This document shows, piece by piece, positions 22,517 to 35,100 of a stretch of 64,000 nucleotides of DNA. The position numbers and the translations under genes are program-made. Position 1 is the stretch's first letter; each line of letters opens with the position of its first letter. The DNA is taken from assembly GCA_002633025.1 (NCBI GenBank), contig NMRB01000706.1, positions 22,785 to 86,784 of the forward strand. Direction: 5' to 3'. This DNA is from Notospermus geniculatus (lineage: Eukaryota; Nemertea; Pilidiophora; Heteronemertea; Lineidae). The notes below the pieces were generated by a model that was not told where the DNA came from, searched no databases, and was given only the letters and a program-made list of their open reading frames with translations.

Positions 22517-25500
22517 ATGGGAGTTAACGCAGTGTTGGATCCAACGACTGAGAAATTGAAGCCGATCAGTGAAAAGGATGTGGACGAAGTGACATATAAT
22601 TTGGTGAGTTGACCTTTAACGGAGTCCAATCATTGTTCCCCATTCTCGATTTAACCCTTTAATTCTCTCTACAAGTACCACCCATGAAGTATCTTTTTAA
22701 TGGCTGTGTATTAAATGTATCTTTTTTAATGACTGTGTATTTAGTATCATTTTCTGTCGTGATTTCGTCTTTGAGCCATGAGGTTTTATAGGCATTTTCG
22801 GCAGAACAAAAAATTATGAATCAGTTTGACAATATGGGGTCCCCCTTGTTCACGGTCTTCTTACTTGGAGAATTCCTCCAAGTTTTATATTAGGCCTATA
22901 TAGGCCTATGCCTTGGTCTGTCCTTGGAGGAATTCAGTATAATTCCTCCAAGGTCTGTCATTACGGGCCTTACCTGAGGGGGTCTTACAATTGACATCAT
23001 CTTATACATCCATGCAAATGAGACAGACACTAGCCTAGGTTTAATAGTGGGCAGAAAACGGCATGGATTGGTCGGTCTGATCATTCCTCTAACATTCATA
23101 GTATGGGATGAGACAAAGAGAAAAGGGCATTATTGCTATCGAAGTAGAAAAAGAGGTGATCAGTTTTTGGCATTCATTAAGCCTTCTCAAATTCATCTTT
23201 CCTTCATCACTTCCGTTGTGCCTATTTTTCGAGAGCATGTCGCTGTGACGTCCCCCTCTTTATATGATCAACTGTCATTTATTTTCCACGGGACGATCAT
23301 TCATGTTCGCCTTCCGCATTCGTCCATGTCACAAGCCCCTCTTTTGGACAACGGAGGAGGGTGCTACTAACAATAACATGATCGATCCAAACGTGATGGA
23401 AAATCCCCGAGAACGCTGAATCACCCGCAGCATGGCAGTATGCTAATCAATGGAGCTATAAATTGCTAATGATCATAAGCGCCGCCGAATGTCTGGCTGA
23501 ACCTCGCCACCAGGCGCTGCCACATTCATTGAGCGTTCTAGGGTTGGGCGTTAACCTCCCTGAAACCCGACGCCGATAAATGGAAAGTTGGCAAACGGTG
23601 CATGGTGTGTTTGGTTTGATTATGTAATTCGATTACCAGGTGTGGTGCAGTGGAAATTCCCTCTACCTGAATGGAAATTTCCACTTTAAGAGGCGAAATA
23701 TTAGGAATGCGAGTCGACCGGTGTTTGGATGGCCTGACTTGCCCCGCCTAAAAAGGCGTTCCAGATTTGGCGACATGTTGCGAAAACGCCATGAAAACAT
23801 CGACTTTCAGCGTCAACATGTATTAAATTGAAAAATAACGACCTGTCCTATTGAATTTTTAGCAGTTTGGTTTGTCCATCATAATACTGAGCCATCCGTC
23901 ATTCAGGTCTAGAATAATGCGGGTGTTTTTACAGATCAACTCGGGGATTAGGCTTTTCGCAGCTGCTGTCGATTAGAGATTATACTCATTCCTATAGGGG
24001 CTGATTCAGATGTGTTGACATGCCAAGGTATAAAACATTCAGCCTTTATACGTAGGCTAATGCCAAGCGGTCACAATCGCACAACCATGCTTCATTAACG
24101 CCGCACAAAAGTGCGCGAAAATCTGGACGCCCGATGGCGACGTGCATTTCCCACCAAAACAAATGCGCCTAGGAACAATGTTTTATCTATTTTGAATTGC
24201 TGGTACTTTTATTTATTGAATCTTATTTCTTCGAATGTCTTAATTCTTATTCTCATTCCTATCTCTTCAAATGTTTTAATTTTTTTATTGATTTTACGCA
24301 GGCTTATTTACGTAGTTGTAAAGCGCCCAGAAATACACAGAGTATGTTGGGCGCTATATAAATGGTATTTTAATAAAATAATAATAACAATGAACTAAAC
24401 AAATGCTATTGACTTTTTTCCTTCAGGAATATGATGCTGAGAAATGCAGTTTGGGGGACAGCGCTTCCTCTGGTAGCGAAACTTCTTCAACAGCAAGTGA
24501 AGATGAGAATAAAGAAAGGGGCAACTGGACGGGGAAACTTGATTTTCTCTTGTCCTGTCTCGGGTATGCTGTGGGACTTGGAAATGTTTGGAGGTTTCCA
24601 TATCTTGTCTATAGAAATGGAGGGGGTAAGTACGAACATTTTTGCGGTCATATACACACATTTTCTCTGCTGGAACGTGTTTCCAATATAGAGTTAGCGA
24701 TGAGAAGGCCCCGGGGAGAAGGCGTATAGGCCTATTGGAGAACATGAATGGAACGTTTCCTGCATTCGATTAACGAGAATGTCTCCTAAGGCTACCTTCG
24801 TGGAATTCTTGGGTTAGTCAGGAAACCGTGCGTGGGAGGCTAGGAAGGAATGTTGTGAGATGATTGTATAGGTCTATAGCTGAACGTTTCGCTTATTCGG
24901 AATTTATTTGTCTATTTATTTTTCTTTCATGACATCTTCTTTCGTATTTGTAGGTGCGTTCTTAATCCCGTACGTGATCATGTTGATCTTTGCCGGAATG
25001 CCACTTTTCTTCCTGGAGCTTTCTTTTGGGCAGTTCGCCAGCTTGGGTCCGATCTCAATTTGGAGACTGAGTCCAATCTTCAAAGGTAAGACGAAATAAT
25101 GAATGATGCTGGCTTCCATGTATATAGCGCCTTTCAATATCAGAATGTAATCCGTTTCTTCATGCTCATTATTTTTCAATAAACCCATGAGACTGTCCTC
25201 ATATTGCTTTTTTCATTTTCAGGAGTTGGTGTTGGAATGTTGGTTGTCTCATGTCTGGTTGGCATCTATTACAACATGATCATCGCCTGGTCACTCTATT
25301 ACATGTTCGCCTCGTTTACCTCCGTGTTGCCGTGGTCAACATGTGACAATTCTTGGAATACGGAAGGTAAGAGCTATTCTGACGCCTTTGTCTTTATTGT
25401 GCGGTGTCTCATGTGTCAATAGAAAGCGTATTTGCAAGATCAAGTGGACTCAGAATGGAGCCCTGTTGTATTCCAGCACAATTGGTAGTAATTGAGCTTT

Positions 25501-28500
25501 TCAGAAGTCAATGATTAATCTTTCCAAGAAAACCAGGGGCCGTATGCATAAAACATCTTAAGTGTAAAATGTCCCTTATCTTTTGTTTGGAACAATAGTT
25601 TAAGGGAAATTTTTCACTTAAGATGTTTTATGCATACGGCCCCAGGACCTTGGAGGAATTATACTTGTAATGACAAAAGTATATAATTCCTCCAAGCCGG
25701 TGTAATTCCTCATTCCTCTAAAAGCGATGAGTTTTCTTCATATTAAAATCTCCATTGACGTACGGATTCTTAATTTCACTATTTCAGCTTGCTCAAGAAG
25801 AACCATTGAACAACATTGCTTACAGGAAAATGGTACTTGGATAAACGGAACCTGTTATGGTGGAGTGAATGTGACTTCTGTTAACAACTCCACATCCACA
25901 CTTCGCAACTTGACGTTACTGCTTGGCAACTTGACCCTTGATGTTAAAAGAAATGACACTAAGCTTCCCAGTGATGAATACTTCCAGTAAGTACTCAATT
26001 AGATCTGCTGTTTCTTTATGTTTCTTAGAACTCGGGAAACAATTAAAAATTTCCTGCTGATGTAAGTTTTTCCAAGATCCATTAACCAATATTTGAAACT
26101 GATCTTTGCAATTAATGGAGCGTAATATTCATTAGATAACTAGCTAACATTCTTTTCATGAATATCATCAAAATAGACAAGACTTAGACATATAAATAGG
26201 TAAGATAATCTATTTTTGATATCACCAACAATTTTTGATATCACTTCGATAAATTTCCCGATCCTTGTTTCAGCAATTACATGCTGGATATATCTGAAGG
26301 CTTCCACGATATGGGAGGGGTCAAATGGCAGTTGGCCTTGTGCCTGTTGTTGGCTTGGGTGATTGTCTTCTTATGTCTGGTCCGTGGTGTCAAGTCCTCT
26401 GGAAAAGTTGTGTATGTGACTGCTACTTTCCCTTACCTCGTCCTCATCATCTTGCTGGTCCGTGGAGCAACCATGCCTGGAGCTATTGACGGAATCCTCT
26501 TCTACGTCACTCCACAATGGGAAAGACTTCTTAATGCCAAGGTAAGTTTGTTTCTGAAGAGAGCCAACAGTTTCAGGTTCCTGCCAATGGAATGTCTTGT
26601 GTGGCTAGAGGTAGTATAAAGGAGGACTCGGCATGGAGCCCTGCCTTACTCCCATCTTGCAGCAAGGTATTCCATTGGTTTTGCCAAAATATGATGTCAT
26701 GTTGAGGGTAGCTGGGATCCAAGGATAAAAATTTTATTTTGTTGCTGTGCTTGATGGCACACAAACTTTTTAGGAATATTTCCAAGTCAAATGATGAGTT
26801 ATGTTCCTGGATACCAGCGCCTTGCATCTGATGTCATGTTTCAGGCAGCCTGATCATCATGTGGTCTCTGACGTCATGCTCCCCATGATACCCCAGCTTA
26901 ATCCATCACTCATCCAGTATTTATTATTATAATCCACAAACAGGTCTGGGGAGATGCCGCTGTACAGATTTTCTTTTCCTTGTCGCCATGCTGGGGAGGT
27001 CTCATTACTTTGGCTAGTTACAATAAGTTCAACAACAATTGCTATCGGTAAGTAGAAGGAGTCAACGTGTAGACAAACCTTCCCAGAAGGATTCACTGTT
27101 ATTTCGAACACCTGACTTAGAGCCAGAGGTATGTTTTTACTCATCTAAATACAAATTCTAACATTAAATTTGCTATCAGCAGTAATCTGATTGACATACC
27201 AGTAGTCTCTGCCCAACCTTCAGTTCTTTTGACAAAGTACCAAACAATCATTTTATATACATCTATTTGGCTCTAACTCGGATGTTCTAATTAGTGTGTT
27301 TTCACAGGTAGGTTTTTATTTCTTCCTTTTTATTTCAACTAAATCTTGTTTGAATTCCTAGATCGCTGTCATCCCATGACTGCTAGAGGACAAGACAACT
27401 ATTTTATTCCTTGTAGTTGCATGTTCCGTGGACATGAATTATCTTAATTGCCATGCTGTGTGTGAGAGAGAATTGCTTCCGGCGTTATCCTCATAACCCC
27501 ACGGGTTTACAAGATAATGGTTTTATCTTTTGTTTCATTCAAAACTTACATGTGAAAAGTAACCAGATCCATGGCAATTATAGATACTTCACAACCATTG
27601 TGCACTTCATGTTAAGTTGAATTATCTGACACAATATCAAATTAAGTTGGAGAAACTTTCTTAGAAAGAATGGGGTTCAGTACATTCTGCATCGTAATGA
27701 CCTTCCCTATGAAGTTGTTTGCATTTTTGTGAAGGGACAAAAAAATCTAATTCAAAAGATCAGAACCATGACCATTGTATGACCGGTACAATTACTTCAA
27801 TGTAATAAGTAAACACCCAGCATCATTTAAAACAATCATTTTAATTCAACTTAACATACCTAGATACTCATATAATGAATGAACTGATTTCAGTTTGCTC
27901 TCAAGCTCTGGCCTTGACCAGCTGAATCAGAAGATGTCTGCAACCGCAACTGCCTCAAGAAACAGGGGTAGCTTCCCTTGAACACAAAAATCACTCCTTT
28001 GTTCTAACTTTTCAGAGATGCTATGTTCGTTTGCGTTGGAAACTGCCTGACGAGTATCTTTGCTGGGTTCGTCATATTCAGCATTGCTGGCTTCATGGCG
28101 TATGAACTGAAGGTGTCTGTCAGTGAGGTTGCTCAACAAGGTGCTGGATTAGCCTTCATCGCCTACCCAGAAGCTGTTACCAAGCTGCCAATCTCTCCTC
28201 TGTGGGCCATCCTGTTCTTCGTGATGCTGTTGACCCTTGGATTGGATACCCAATTTACTGTTTTGGAGACTGTTACCACGACGATCATTGATGAGTTCCC
28301 CAAGTACTTGAGGAAGAGGAAAGCAATTGTCATGGCTGCCACAAGCGTTATTGGATACCTTTTAGGATTGTCTTTCTGCACGAGGGTAAGTGAAGTTGTT
28401 TCCCTCATATCAGAACCATGTACCTCTCCACTGAGGAGAAGCTGTCCAAAAGTTGTAACAATGGTGAAATCTATTCAAAATACCTTCCTTAATACCTTTC

Positions 28501-29473
28501 ATTTTCTCTTTACAGGGTGGTTTCTACATGCTCCAACTCATGGACAGCTACGCTGCCTCATATTCCGTTCTCTTGATTGGTTTCTTCGAGTTGATTGCCA
28601 TTGCTTGGGTGTACGGTGTGGACAGATTCAGAGACGATATCAAACTTATGACAGGAAGCAGGCCTGGTCTCTGGTGGAAGATCATGTGGAAATTCATCAC
28701 TCCTTTATTGATGTTGGTAAGTGGGATGCTTTGAATGATTCTAATGTCTATTCCTGCACAAGTGTTCGAGGGGAAACCAAATTTCTCAAAATTCATCCTG
28801 GTTCGTAAGAAACCTTCTACAGACACTCACAGACATCATGATAATTCCCGTAGTAACATATCCATACATTGCATTTCAGGGTATAATGATTTTCACATGG
28901 ATTGACTTCAAACCTTCATTTTATGGTGATTACGTATTTCCACTTTGGGCCACCATCATGGGTTGGTTGACATCCATGTGCTCAGTTGTCATGATTCCCA
29001 TCTTTGCCATTATTGCTGTATGCAAGGCAAAAGGAACATTCTGGAATGTAAGTTCATGTATACTGTAATCTGTGTGAGAATCTACTTCAGTTGAACATGG
29101 CATTTGATTCAGAATTTCCATAAGACTTAACTAGAGATCATCTTAACAGGGTCTGTTGTTGAATCAGTGAGAACTGATTGGTACCTAATTAATGTTAATA
29201 CCAAGAATTTCTCCTTTTTTTCAGAGAGTGAAATGTTCAGCCCAGGCTAGTGAAGAGTGGGGTCCTGCTCTACCAGAACACCGAGCTCAATATCATGCCA
29301 TGTTACTGGGAGCAAAGACATCAGCCTCTGACAACTTAAAGCACACACATTCATCTCAAATCCCATTGACGAATATCATTCCCAAACACAAGAACACTCT
29401 GAATTGTTGTGATGACGTGATTTCTTCATATTCATCTGGAATTTACCAGAAGACAACAGAGCCTTTTGCTTAG
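22517..29473 (+). CDS. Na+/Cl--dependent neurotransmitter transporter (glycine-transporter-like), copy 1
   Basis: A plasma-membrane SLC6 symporter. Exons: 22517-22603, 24427-24625, 24954-25085, 25223-25366, 25788-25986, 26274-26541, 26944-27047, 28016-28385, 28516-28716, 28880-29047, 29225-29473; joined 2121 nt, 706 aa, all phases consistent. TM1 carries the family signature [16 protein letters not shown] (about residues 81-96). The long second extracellular loop has the [13 protein letters not shown] cysteine pair and eight N-x-S/T sites. TM6 and what follows read [20 protein letters not shown]; with NNNCYRD and [18 protein letters not shown] this fits the glycine transporter clade (SLC6A5/A9), with a serine after SL as in GlyT2. 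The substrate is inference. The first coding exon lies 1.8 kb from the second. No frameshift or missing transmembrane exon is seen. Confidence 0.94.
22864..22953. repeat. GGAGGAATT palindromes in SLC6 intron 1
   Basis: Two palindromes sit close together: CTTGGAGAATTCCTCCAAG (22864-22882) and arms CCTTGGAGGAATT / AATTCCTCCAAGG (22922-22953). Unit 2 keeps the same arrangement near 32525-32604. A related palindrome is in intron 4 (25649-25696). Confidence 0.75.
24305..24395 (+). mobile_element. Retroposon 3' tail (GGGCGCTATATAAAT type)
   Basis: GTAAAGCGCCCAGAAATACA, then TTGGGCGCTATATAAATGG and an AT-rich simple tail, resemble the conserved 3' ends of many SINE and LINE families in invertebrate deuterostomes. 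It lies just before exon 2 and is present in both SLC6 units (about 33957-34035 in unit 2), so it predates the duplication. Confidence 0.55.
25537..25642. mobile_element. 106-bp MITE in SLC6 copy 1, absent from copy 2
   Basis: Ends GGGCCGTATGCATAAAACAT and ATGTTTTATGCATACGGCCC are perfect inverted repeats flanked by CAG (25534-25536 and 25643-25645). Unit 2 has the uninterrupted site AAAACCAGGACCTTGG with a single CAG. The paralogous empty site therefore defines both the element and its 3-bp target duplication. Confidence 0.88.
25649..25696. repeat. GGAGGAATT palindrome in SLC6 intron 4
   Basis: Arms CTTGGAGGAATTATACTT and AAGTATATAATTCCTCCAAG surround a GTAATGACA centre. The same structure occurs in unit 2 (about 35163-35208). 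The GTAATGAC centre also appears, inverted, beside the intron 1 palindromes. Confidence 0.75.
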
Positions 29474-30259
29474 ATAAAATAAAGACTGTGATAGGACTTA
29501 TAGACATTATGGTGCAATTTACTCAGGAGAATGCCATAAATTAGACAGGAATACAGATACCGGTACTAGTCGGGATAACAGAATTCTTATGGCAGAATTG
29601 TCATATTAATGGTGACCTAAAATAATAATCAGCTCTCCCACCACGTACAAGAATCTCCATACATGCTGCTCAAATCAGGTTTTTTCACAAAATACTTTTA
29701 TTTACAAGAACTTATGCTGCTTCTCAAATGTGGGCTCTCAGTGAGTCTCAGCTCTTGGCAATATCCCACAGTGAACTAACCATTCATATCAACATCATCA
29801 TCCATATCATCATTTTTTTAAACATATACCTGAAATGAATTTTACCACTATTCTTATCCAAGAATGGTGCAAGATCTGTCATTTTTTAAGCATAGATACC
29901 TGAAATGAGTTTTACCACTATTCTTATTCAAGAATGGTGCAAGTATTCTTTCTGTCTCGAAGTATTACAATTCCCAAACGCCTGATTTGGTCCATTAAGA
30001 AATCAATTACATCAAATTTAACTATATGATTTTTCTCCCTTTACATGCTGTTTTTGAATTTGAAGTATGAATTATCTGATGACAACAAAAGTTAGTACAG
30101 TATTTGAATTGGATCATATGATTGATATAACTTTGAATTCACTGTCAATATGTCTTAATGGTTCAATGATCGCAGGCATTGCTCACCACACAGGGTATTT
30201 TTATTTCTGCCATATCTGTGATTCAACAACATTCAATGCATTTGGTAATCCATAATCGG
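29474..30259 (+). other. SLC6 copy 1 3' flank
   Basis: An AATAAA signal overlaps the region just after the stop codon (29478-29483), too close to be the only poly(A) site. A 70-base tandem repeat lies at 29827-29943. No other gene was recognised. Confidence 0.55.
29827..29943 (+). repeat. 70-bp tandem repeat, about 1.7 copies
   Basis: The unit begins TACCTGAAATGA and includes CAAGAATGGTGCAAG. Starts are at 29827 and 29897. Unit 2 of the large duplication has one more copy (39315-39501), a copy-number change after duplication. Confidence 0.85.
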
Positions 30260-30770
30260 CAAGAATATATAAGTACCAAGAATGTACAACTCCAAATATG
30301 TGCCAAAAGTGAGTTTACTAATTTGCCTGTGGTGATCCTGTAACTGAAGGGATCTTAATTTGTGAAGGATTATTGTGTAGGGAAGATCATTACGAACAAA
30401 ATGACACCTCCCGCAGTTGTATGCACTCAGAAATAACCGAGCTACAGAGCAGTTTTGAATGGACCATATTTTCAACAAATTGATATCGTACTTGATCTCT
30501 GGGTCGGGCACTCTGACCTAAACAACAAATCCATGGTTTCACCAAAATCAAAAAAAAATTGTATGCCAGTAATATGCCTGTAACTTTACATAAGAATATT
30601 GACGTTATTATTAATAATACAATTCAGTCAACAACCCTTAAATCTAAACATTGGTTATTTAATTAGAAGGCCTATAATTACCGTACGCCCTCTATTATCA
30701 GAAAAAGTAACTTAATGCCCACCCGTTTGATTGATTACTAAGTTGTACATTCTTGGTACTTATATTCTTG
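30260..30770. mobile_element. 511-bp DNA transposon in SLC6 copy 1 flank, absent from copy 2
   Basis: The left end CAAGAATATATAAGTACCAA and the right end (the reverse complement of the left with a 2-base gap) form inverted repeats of about 30 bases. Flanks are ATAATCGG before and ATATCGG after; unit 2 has a single ATATCGG at the matching place (about 39810-39816). This gives a 7-8 bp target duplication and a clean paralogous empty site. No transposase ORF is visible, so it is non-autonomous; the target size would suit hAT, but the ends are not CAGGG-like. Confidence 0.85.
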
Positions 30771-32055
30771 ATATCGGACAATGTAAATGTTTGTACATAA
30801 TGTTCATGGGTGACTCTAGACTTTGCTTTCTGAGGGGAAAACTAAATACTGAATTTAGAGCCGAGTGTCGAATACGGAATTACATGTACTAGCTCTGAAA
30901 TGGGGATGATGCGAGAATTTACCAAGTATTAATTGATTTTTTAATACAATTGCATAGGGAACTGCTACTGTATTAACACGTGTTGCTTGGATGAAATCTC
31001 ACCAGGCACAAAGAAGTGAAAAATGGAAAAGTGGGGTCAATAAACTGTTACCATCTGAATAGGCTACCAACTTGCTAGGCCTAGAGTAACACACACTATC
31101 ATACTTCATCTGTAAAATGTATCATCACTACCTATTTATGATGCGATGTCTCTGTATTTGGACAATCATTACATTTTTACTGAGTATTTTTTAAGTCAGT
31201 AATAAAAGATCATTATAAACCATATCTGCTTTTGTTACATTACTTGCACTTTTTAGTTGTGGGTCTGGCCCTGCATATTGAAGATTTTAACACATGTGTA
31301 AGCCTTCTTCATTGCTATTCTAGGAATGTGTTGTTGGCAAGACAGCATTCTAGAAGTTCACTTGGTTCAGAAATGCTCACTCATATTGATCACAAAACCA
31401 TTAGGACGTGGTTATCAAAATCATAATCCGCTTGTCAACAAATCCTGAATGTGGACAGCTGATCTCCTCATTAAAGTCACTTTTGCAGCTTGGAAACATT
31501 CCAAATTTCTGATTATACTGGTACCACGCAGCAACTTCGCTCACTTATGAATTTTTGATAACATGCAGTAACATTCTCAATAGCGACAAGAATAAAAGTC
31601 ATTAATATTGTTGGACAAAGGTACCGGGTAATGTGTTGCATGCTGCAGTCAGTTGTGACTGACTGCTAGCAAAAGATGCGACTCTGCTATTTGAAATATA
31701 TTTCAATCAAATAAAAGTACCGGTAAAGATGAAAGATGAAGAAAAACCTGATTTAGACATAAATACGATTTACATTTATTTACATTATTCTCAGACAAGA
31801 CATAAAATATCAACAGATATATGATGCTCACAGGATTAATTTTCTACCCTGTGATTTACACGATCACAAACTAGATTTACTGTACTCACAATACTGGCAA
31901 TACATATGAGGAGTTCTGTGACAAAATTTATCAAGGAACAGGAGGTCCATGTACAAGTAGAAGAGTCGTTATACTTCCCATCTGTTTTCCAAGACATTTG
32001 GGAAACAACAGAAATATCTTGGATCAACAGAATAGAAGCTATCAACCATCTTCTA
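30771..32055. other. Remaining 3' part of duplication unit 1
   Basis: AT-rich non-coding DNA matching 39810-41098. Near the end it carries, on the minus strand, the same AATAAA (plus TTTATT at 31775-31780) as unit 2, where it lies downstream of ARFRP1. It may be a copied piece of the ARFRP1 3' untranslated region. Confidence 0.5.
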
Positions 32056-32084
32056 CAATGAGCGTGGGGCATTAGCCAGAAATC

Positions 32085-32091
32085 TATAAAA
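32085..32091 (+). promoter_or_regulatory. TATA box of SLC6 copy 2
   Basis: TATAAAA, 87 bases before the ATG at 32178, as in copy 1. Only about 29 bp of unit 2 lies upstream of it, so enhancers 5' of the unit boundary are not shared with copy 1. Confidence 0.6.
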
Positions 32092-32177
32092 GCTCAACTG
32101 TAGGCGGCTGAATTAATATTACGATTTTCTTCTCCATCCGACACGCATCTGGAACGCCGATTTTTGATATTTCTAAA

Positions 32178-35100
32178 ATGGGAGTTAACGCAGTGTTGGA
32201 TCCAACGACTGAGAAATTGAAGCCGATCAGTGAAAAGGATGTGGACGAAGTGACATATAATTTGGTGAGTTGACCTTTAACGGAGTCCAATCATTGTTCC
32301 CCATTCTCGATTTAACTCTTTAATTCTCTCTACTAGTACCACCCATGAAGTATCTTTTTAATGGCTGTGTATTAAATGTATCTTTTTTAATGACTGTGTA
32401 TTTAGTATCATTTTCTTTCGTGATTTCGTCTTTGAGCCATGAGGTTTTATAGGCATTTTCGGCAGAACAAAAAATTATGAATCAGTTTGACAATATGGGG
32501 TCCCCCTTGTTCACGGTCTTCTTACTTGGAGAATTCCTCCAAGTTTTATATTAGGCCTATATATGCCTTGGTCTGTCCTTGGAGGAATTCAGTATTCCTC
32601 CAAGGTCTGTCATTACGGGCCTTACCCGAGGGGGTCTTACAATTGACATCATCTTATACATCCATGCAAATGAGACAGACACTAGCCTAGGTCCTTTAGT
32701 GGGCAGAAAACGGCATGGATTGGTCGGTCTGATCATTCCTCTAACATTCATAGTATGGGATGAGACAAAGAGAAAAGGGCATTATTGCTATCGAAGTAGA
32801 AAAAGAGGTGATCAGTTTTTGGTATTCATTAAGCCTTCTCAAAACCATCTTTTCTTCATCACTTCCGTTGTGCCTATTTTTCGAGAGCATGTCGCTGTGA
32901 CGTGCCCCTTTTCAATGATTCAACTGTCATTTATTTTCCACGGGACGATCATTCACGTTCGCCTTCCGCATTCGTCTATGTCACAAGCCCCTCTTTTGGA
33001 CAACGGAGGAGGGTGCTACTAACAATAACATGATCGCTCCAAACGTGATGGAAAATCCCCGAGAACGCTGAATCACCCGCAGCATGGCAGTATGCTAATC
33101 AATGGAGCTATAAATTGCTAATGATCATAAGCGCCGCCGAATGTCTGGCTGAACCTCGCCACCAGGCGCTTCCACATTCATTGAGCGTTCTAGGGTTGGG
33201 CGTTAACCTCCCTGAAACCCGACGCCGATAAATGGAAAGTTGGCAAACGGTGCATGGTGTGTTTGGTTTGATTATGTAATTCGATTACCAGGTGTGTTGC
33301 AGTGGAAATTTCCTCTACCTGAATGGAAAAAGAGGCGAAATACATGTATTAGGAATGCGAGTTGACCGGTGTTTGGATGGCCTGACTTGCCCCGCCTAAA
33401 AAGGCGTTCCAGGTTTGGCGACATGTTGCGAAAACGCCATGAAAACATCGACTTTCAGCGTCAACATGTATTAAATTGAAAAATAACGACCTGTCCTATT
33501 GAATTTTTAGCAGTTTGGTTTGTCCATCATTACTGAGCCATCATTCAGGTCTAGAATAATGCGGGGGTTTTTACAGATCAACTCGGGGATTAGGCTTTTC
33601 GCAGCTGCTGTCGATTAGAGATTATACTCATTCCCATAGGGGCTGATTCAGATGTGTTGACATGCCAAGGTATAAAACATTCAGCCTTACGTAATGCCAA
33701 GCCGTCACAATCGCACAACGCACAACCATGCTTCATTAACGCTGCACAAAAGTGCGCGAAAATCTGGACGCCCGATGGCGATGTGCGTTTCCCGCCAAAA
33801 CAAATGTGCCTTGGAACAATGTTTTATCTATTTTGAATTGATGGTACTTTTATTTATTTAACCTTATTTCTTCGAATGTCTTAATTCTTATTCTCATTCC
33901 TATCTCCTCGAATGTTTTAATTTTTTATGAATATTTTACGCAGGCTTATTTACGTAGTTGTAAAGCGCCCAGAAATAGGGCCTACACAGAGTATGTTGGG
34001 CGCTATATAAATGGTATTATAATAATAACAATGAACTAAACAAACGCTATTGACTTTTTTTCCTTCAGGAATATGATGCTGAGAAATGCAGTTTGGGGGA
34101 CAGCGCTTCCTCTGGTGGCGAAACTTCTTCAACAGCAAGTGAAGATGAGAATAAAGAAAGAGGCAACTGGACGGGGAAACTTGATTTTCTCTTGTCCTGT
34201 CTCGGGTATGCTGTGGGACTTGGAAATGTTTGGAGGTTTCCTTATCTTGTCTATAGAAATGGAGGGGGTAAGTACGAACATTTTTGCGGTCATCTACACA
34301 CATTTTCTCGGCTGGAACGTTTTTCCAATATAGAGATAGCGATGAGAAGGCCCCGGGGAGAAGGCGTATAGGCCTATTGGAGAACATGAATGGAACGTTT
34401 CCTGCCTTTGATTTATAACGAGAATGTCTCCTTAGGCTACCTTCGTGGAATTCTTGGGTTAGTCAGGAAACCGTGCGTGGGAGGCTAGGAAGGAACGTTG
34501 TGAGATGATTGTATACGTCTACAGCTGAACGTTTCGCTTATATTCGGAATTTTTTTGTGTATTTATTTTTCTTTATCTTCGGTCATATTTGTAGGTGCGT
34601 TCTTAATCCCTTATGTGATCATGTTGATCTTTGCTGGAATGCCACTTTTCTTCCTGGAGCTTTCTTTTGGGCAGTTCGCCAGCTTGGGTCCGATCTCAAT
34701 TTGGAGACTGAGTCCAATCTTCAAAGGTAAGACGAAATAATGAATGGTGCTGGCTTCCATATAGCGCCTTTCACTATCAGAATGTAATCCGTTTCTTCAT
34801 GCTCATTGCAATAAACCCATGAGACTGTCCTCATAATGCTTTTTTCATTTTCAGGAGTTGGTGTTGGAATGTTGGTTGTCTCTTGTCTGGTTGGCATCTA
34901 TTACAACATGATCATCGCCTGGTCGCTCTATTACATGTTCGCCTCGTTTACCTCCGTGTTACCGTGGTCAACATGTGACAATTCTTGGAATACGGAAGGT
35001 AAGAGCTATTCTGACGCCATGTGCGGTGTCTCCTGTGTCAATAGAAAGCGTATTTGCAAGATCAAGTGGACTCAGAATGGAGCCCTGTTGTATTCCAGCA

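Larger units (their letters stand above)
22395..32055 (+). repeat. SLC6 tandem duplication, unit 1 (9661 bp)
   Basis: Homology with unit 2 starts at CAATGAGCGTGGGGC just upstream of the TATA box and ends at AGCTATCAACCATCTTCTA; the next base begins unit 2. It includes promoter, all 11 exons, introns and about 2.5 kb of 3' flank. Unit 1 carries two insertions missing in unit 2 (25537-25642 and 30260-30770). Confidence 0.95.

Noticed and set aside
24395-24745. Minus-strand frames over SLC6 exon 2
   Set aside because: Shadow of the transporter exon on the plus strand, which has strong family motifs and splice sites.
31836-32072. Minus-strand frame conserved between both duplication units
   Set aside because: Its conservation is explained by the recent duplication; length and ends differ between copies (40882-41088) and no domain is seen.
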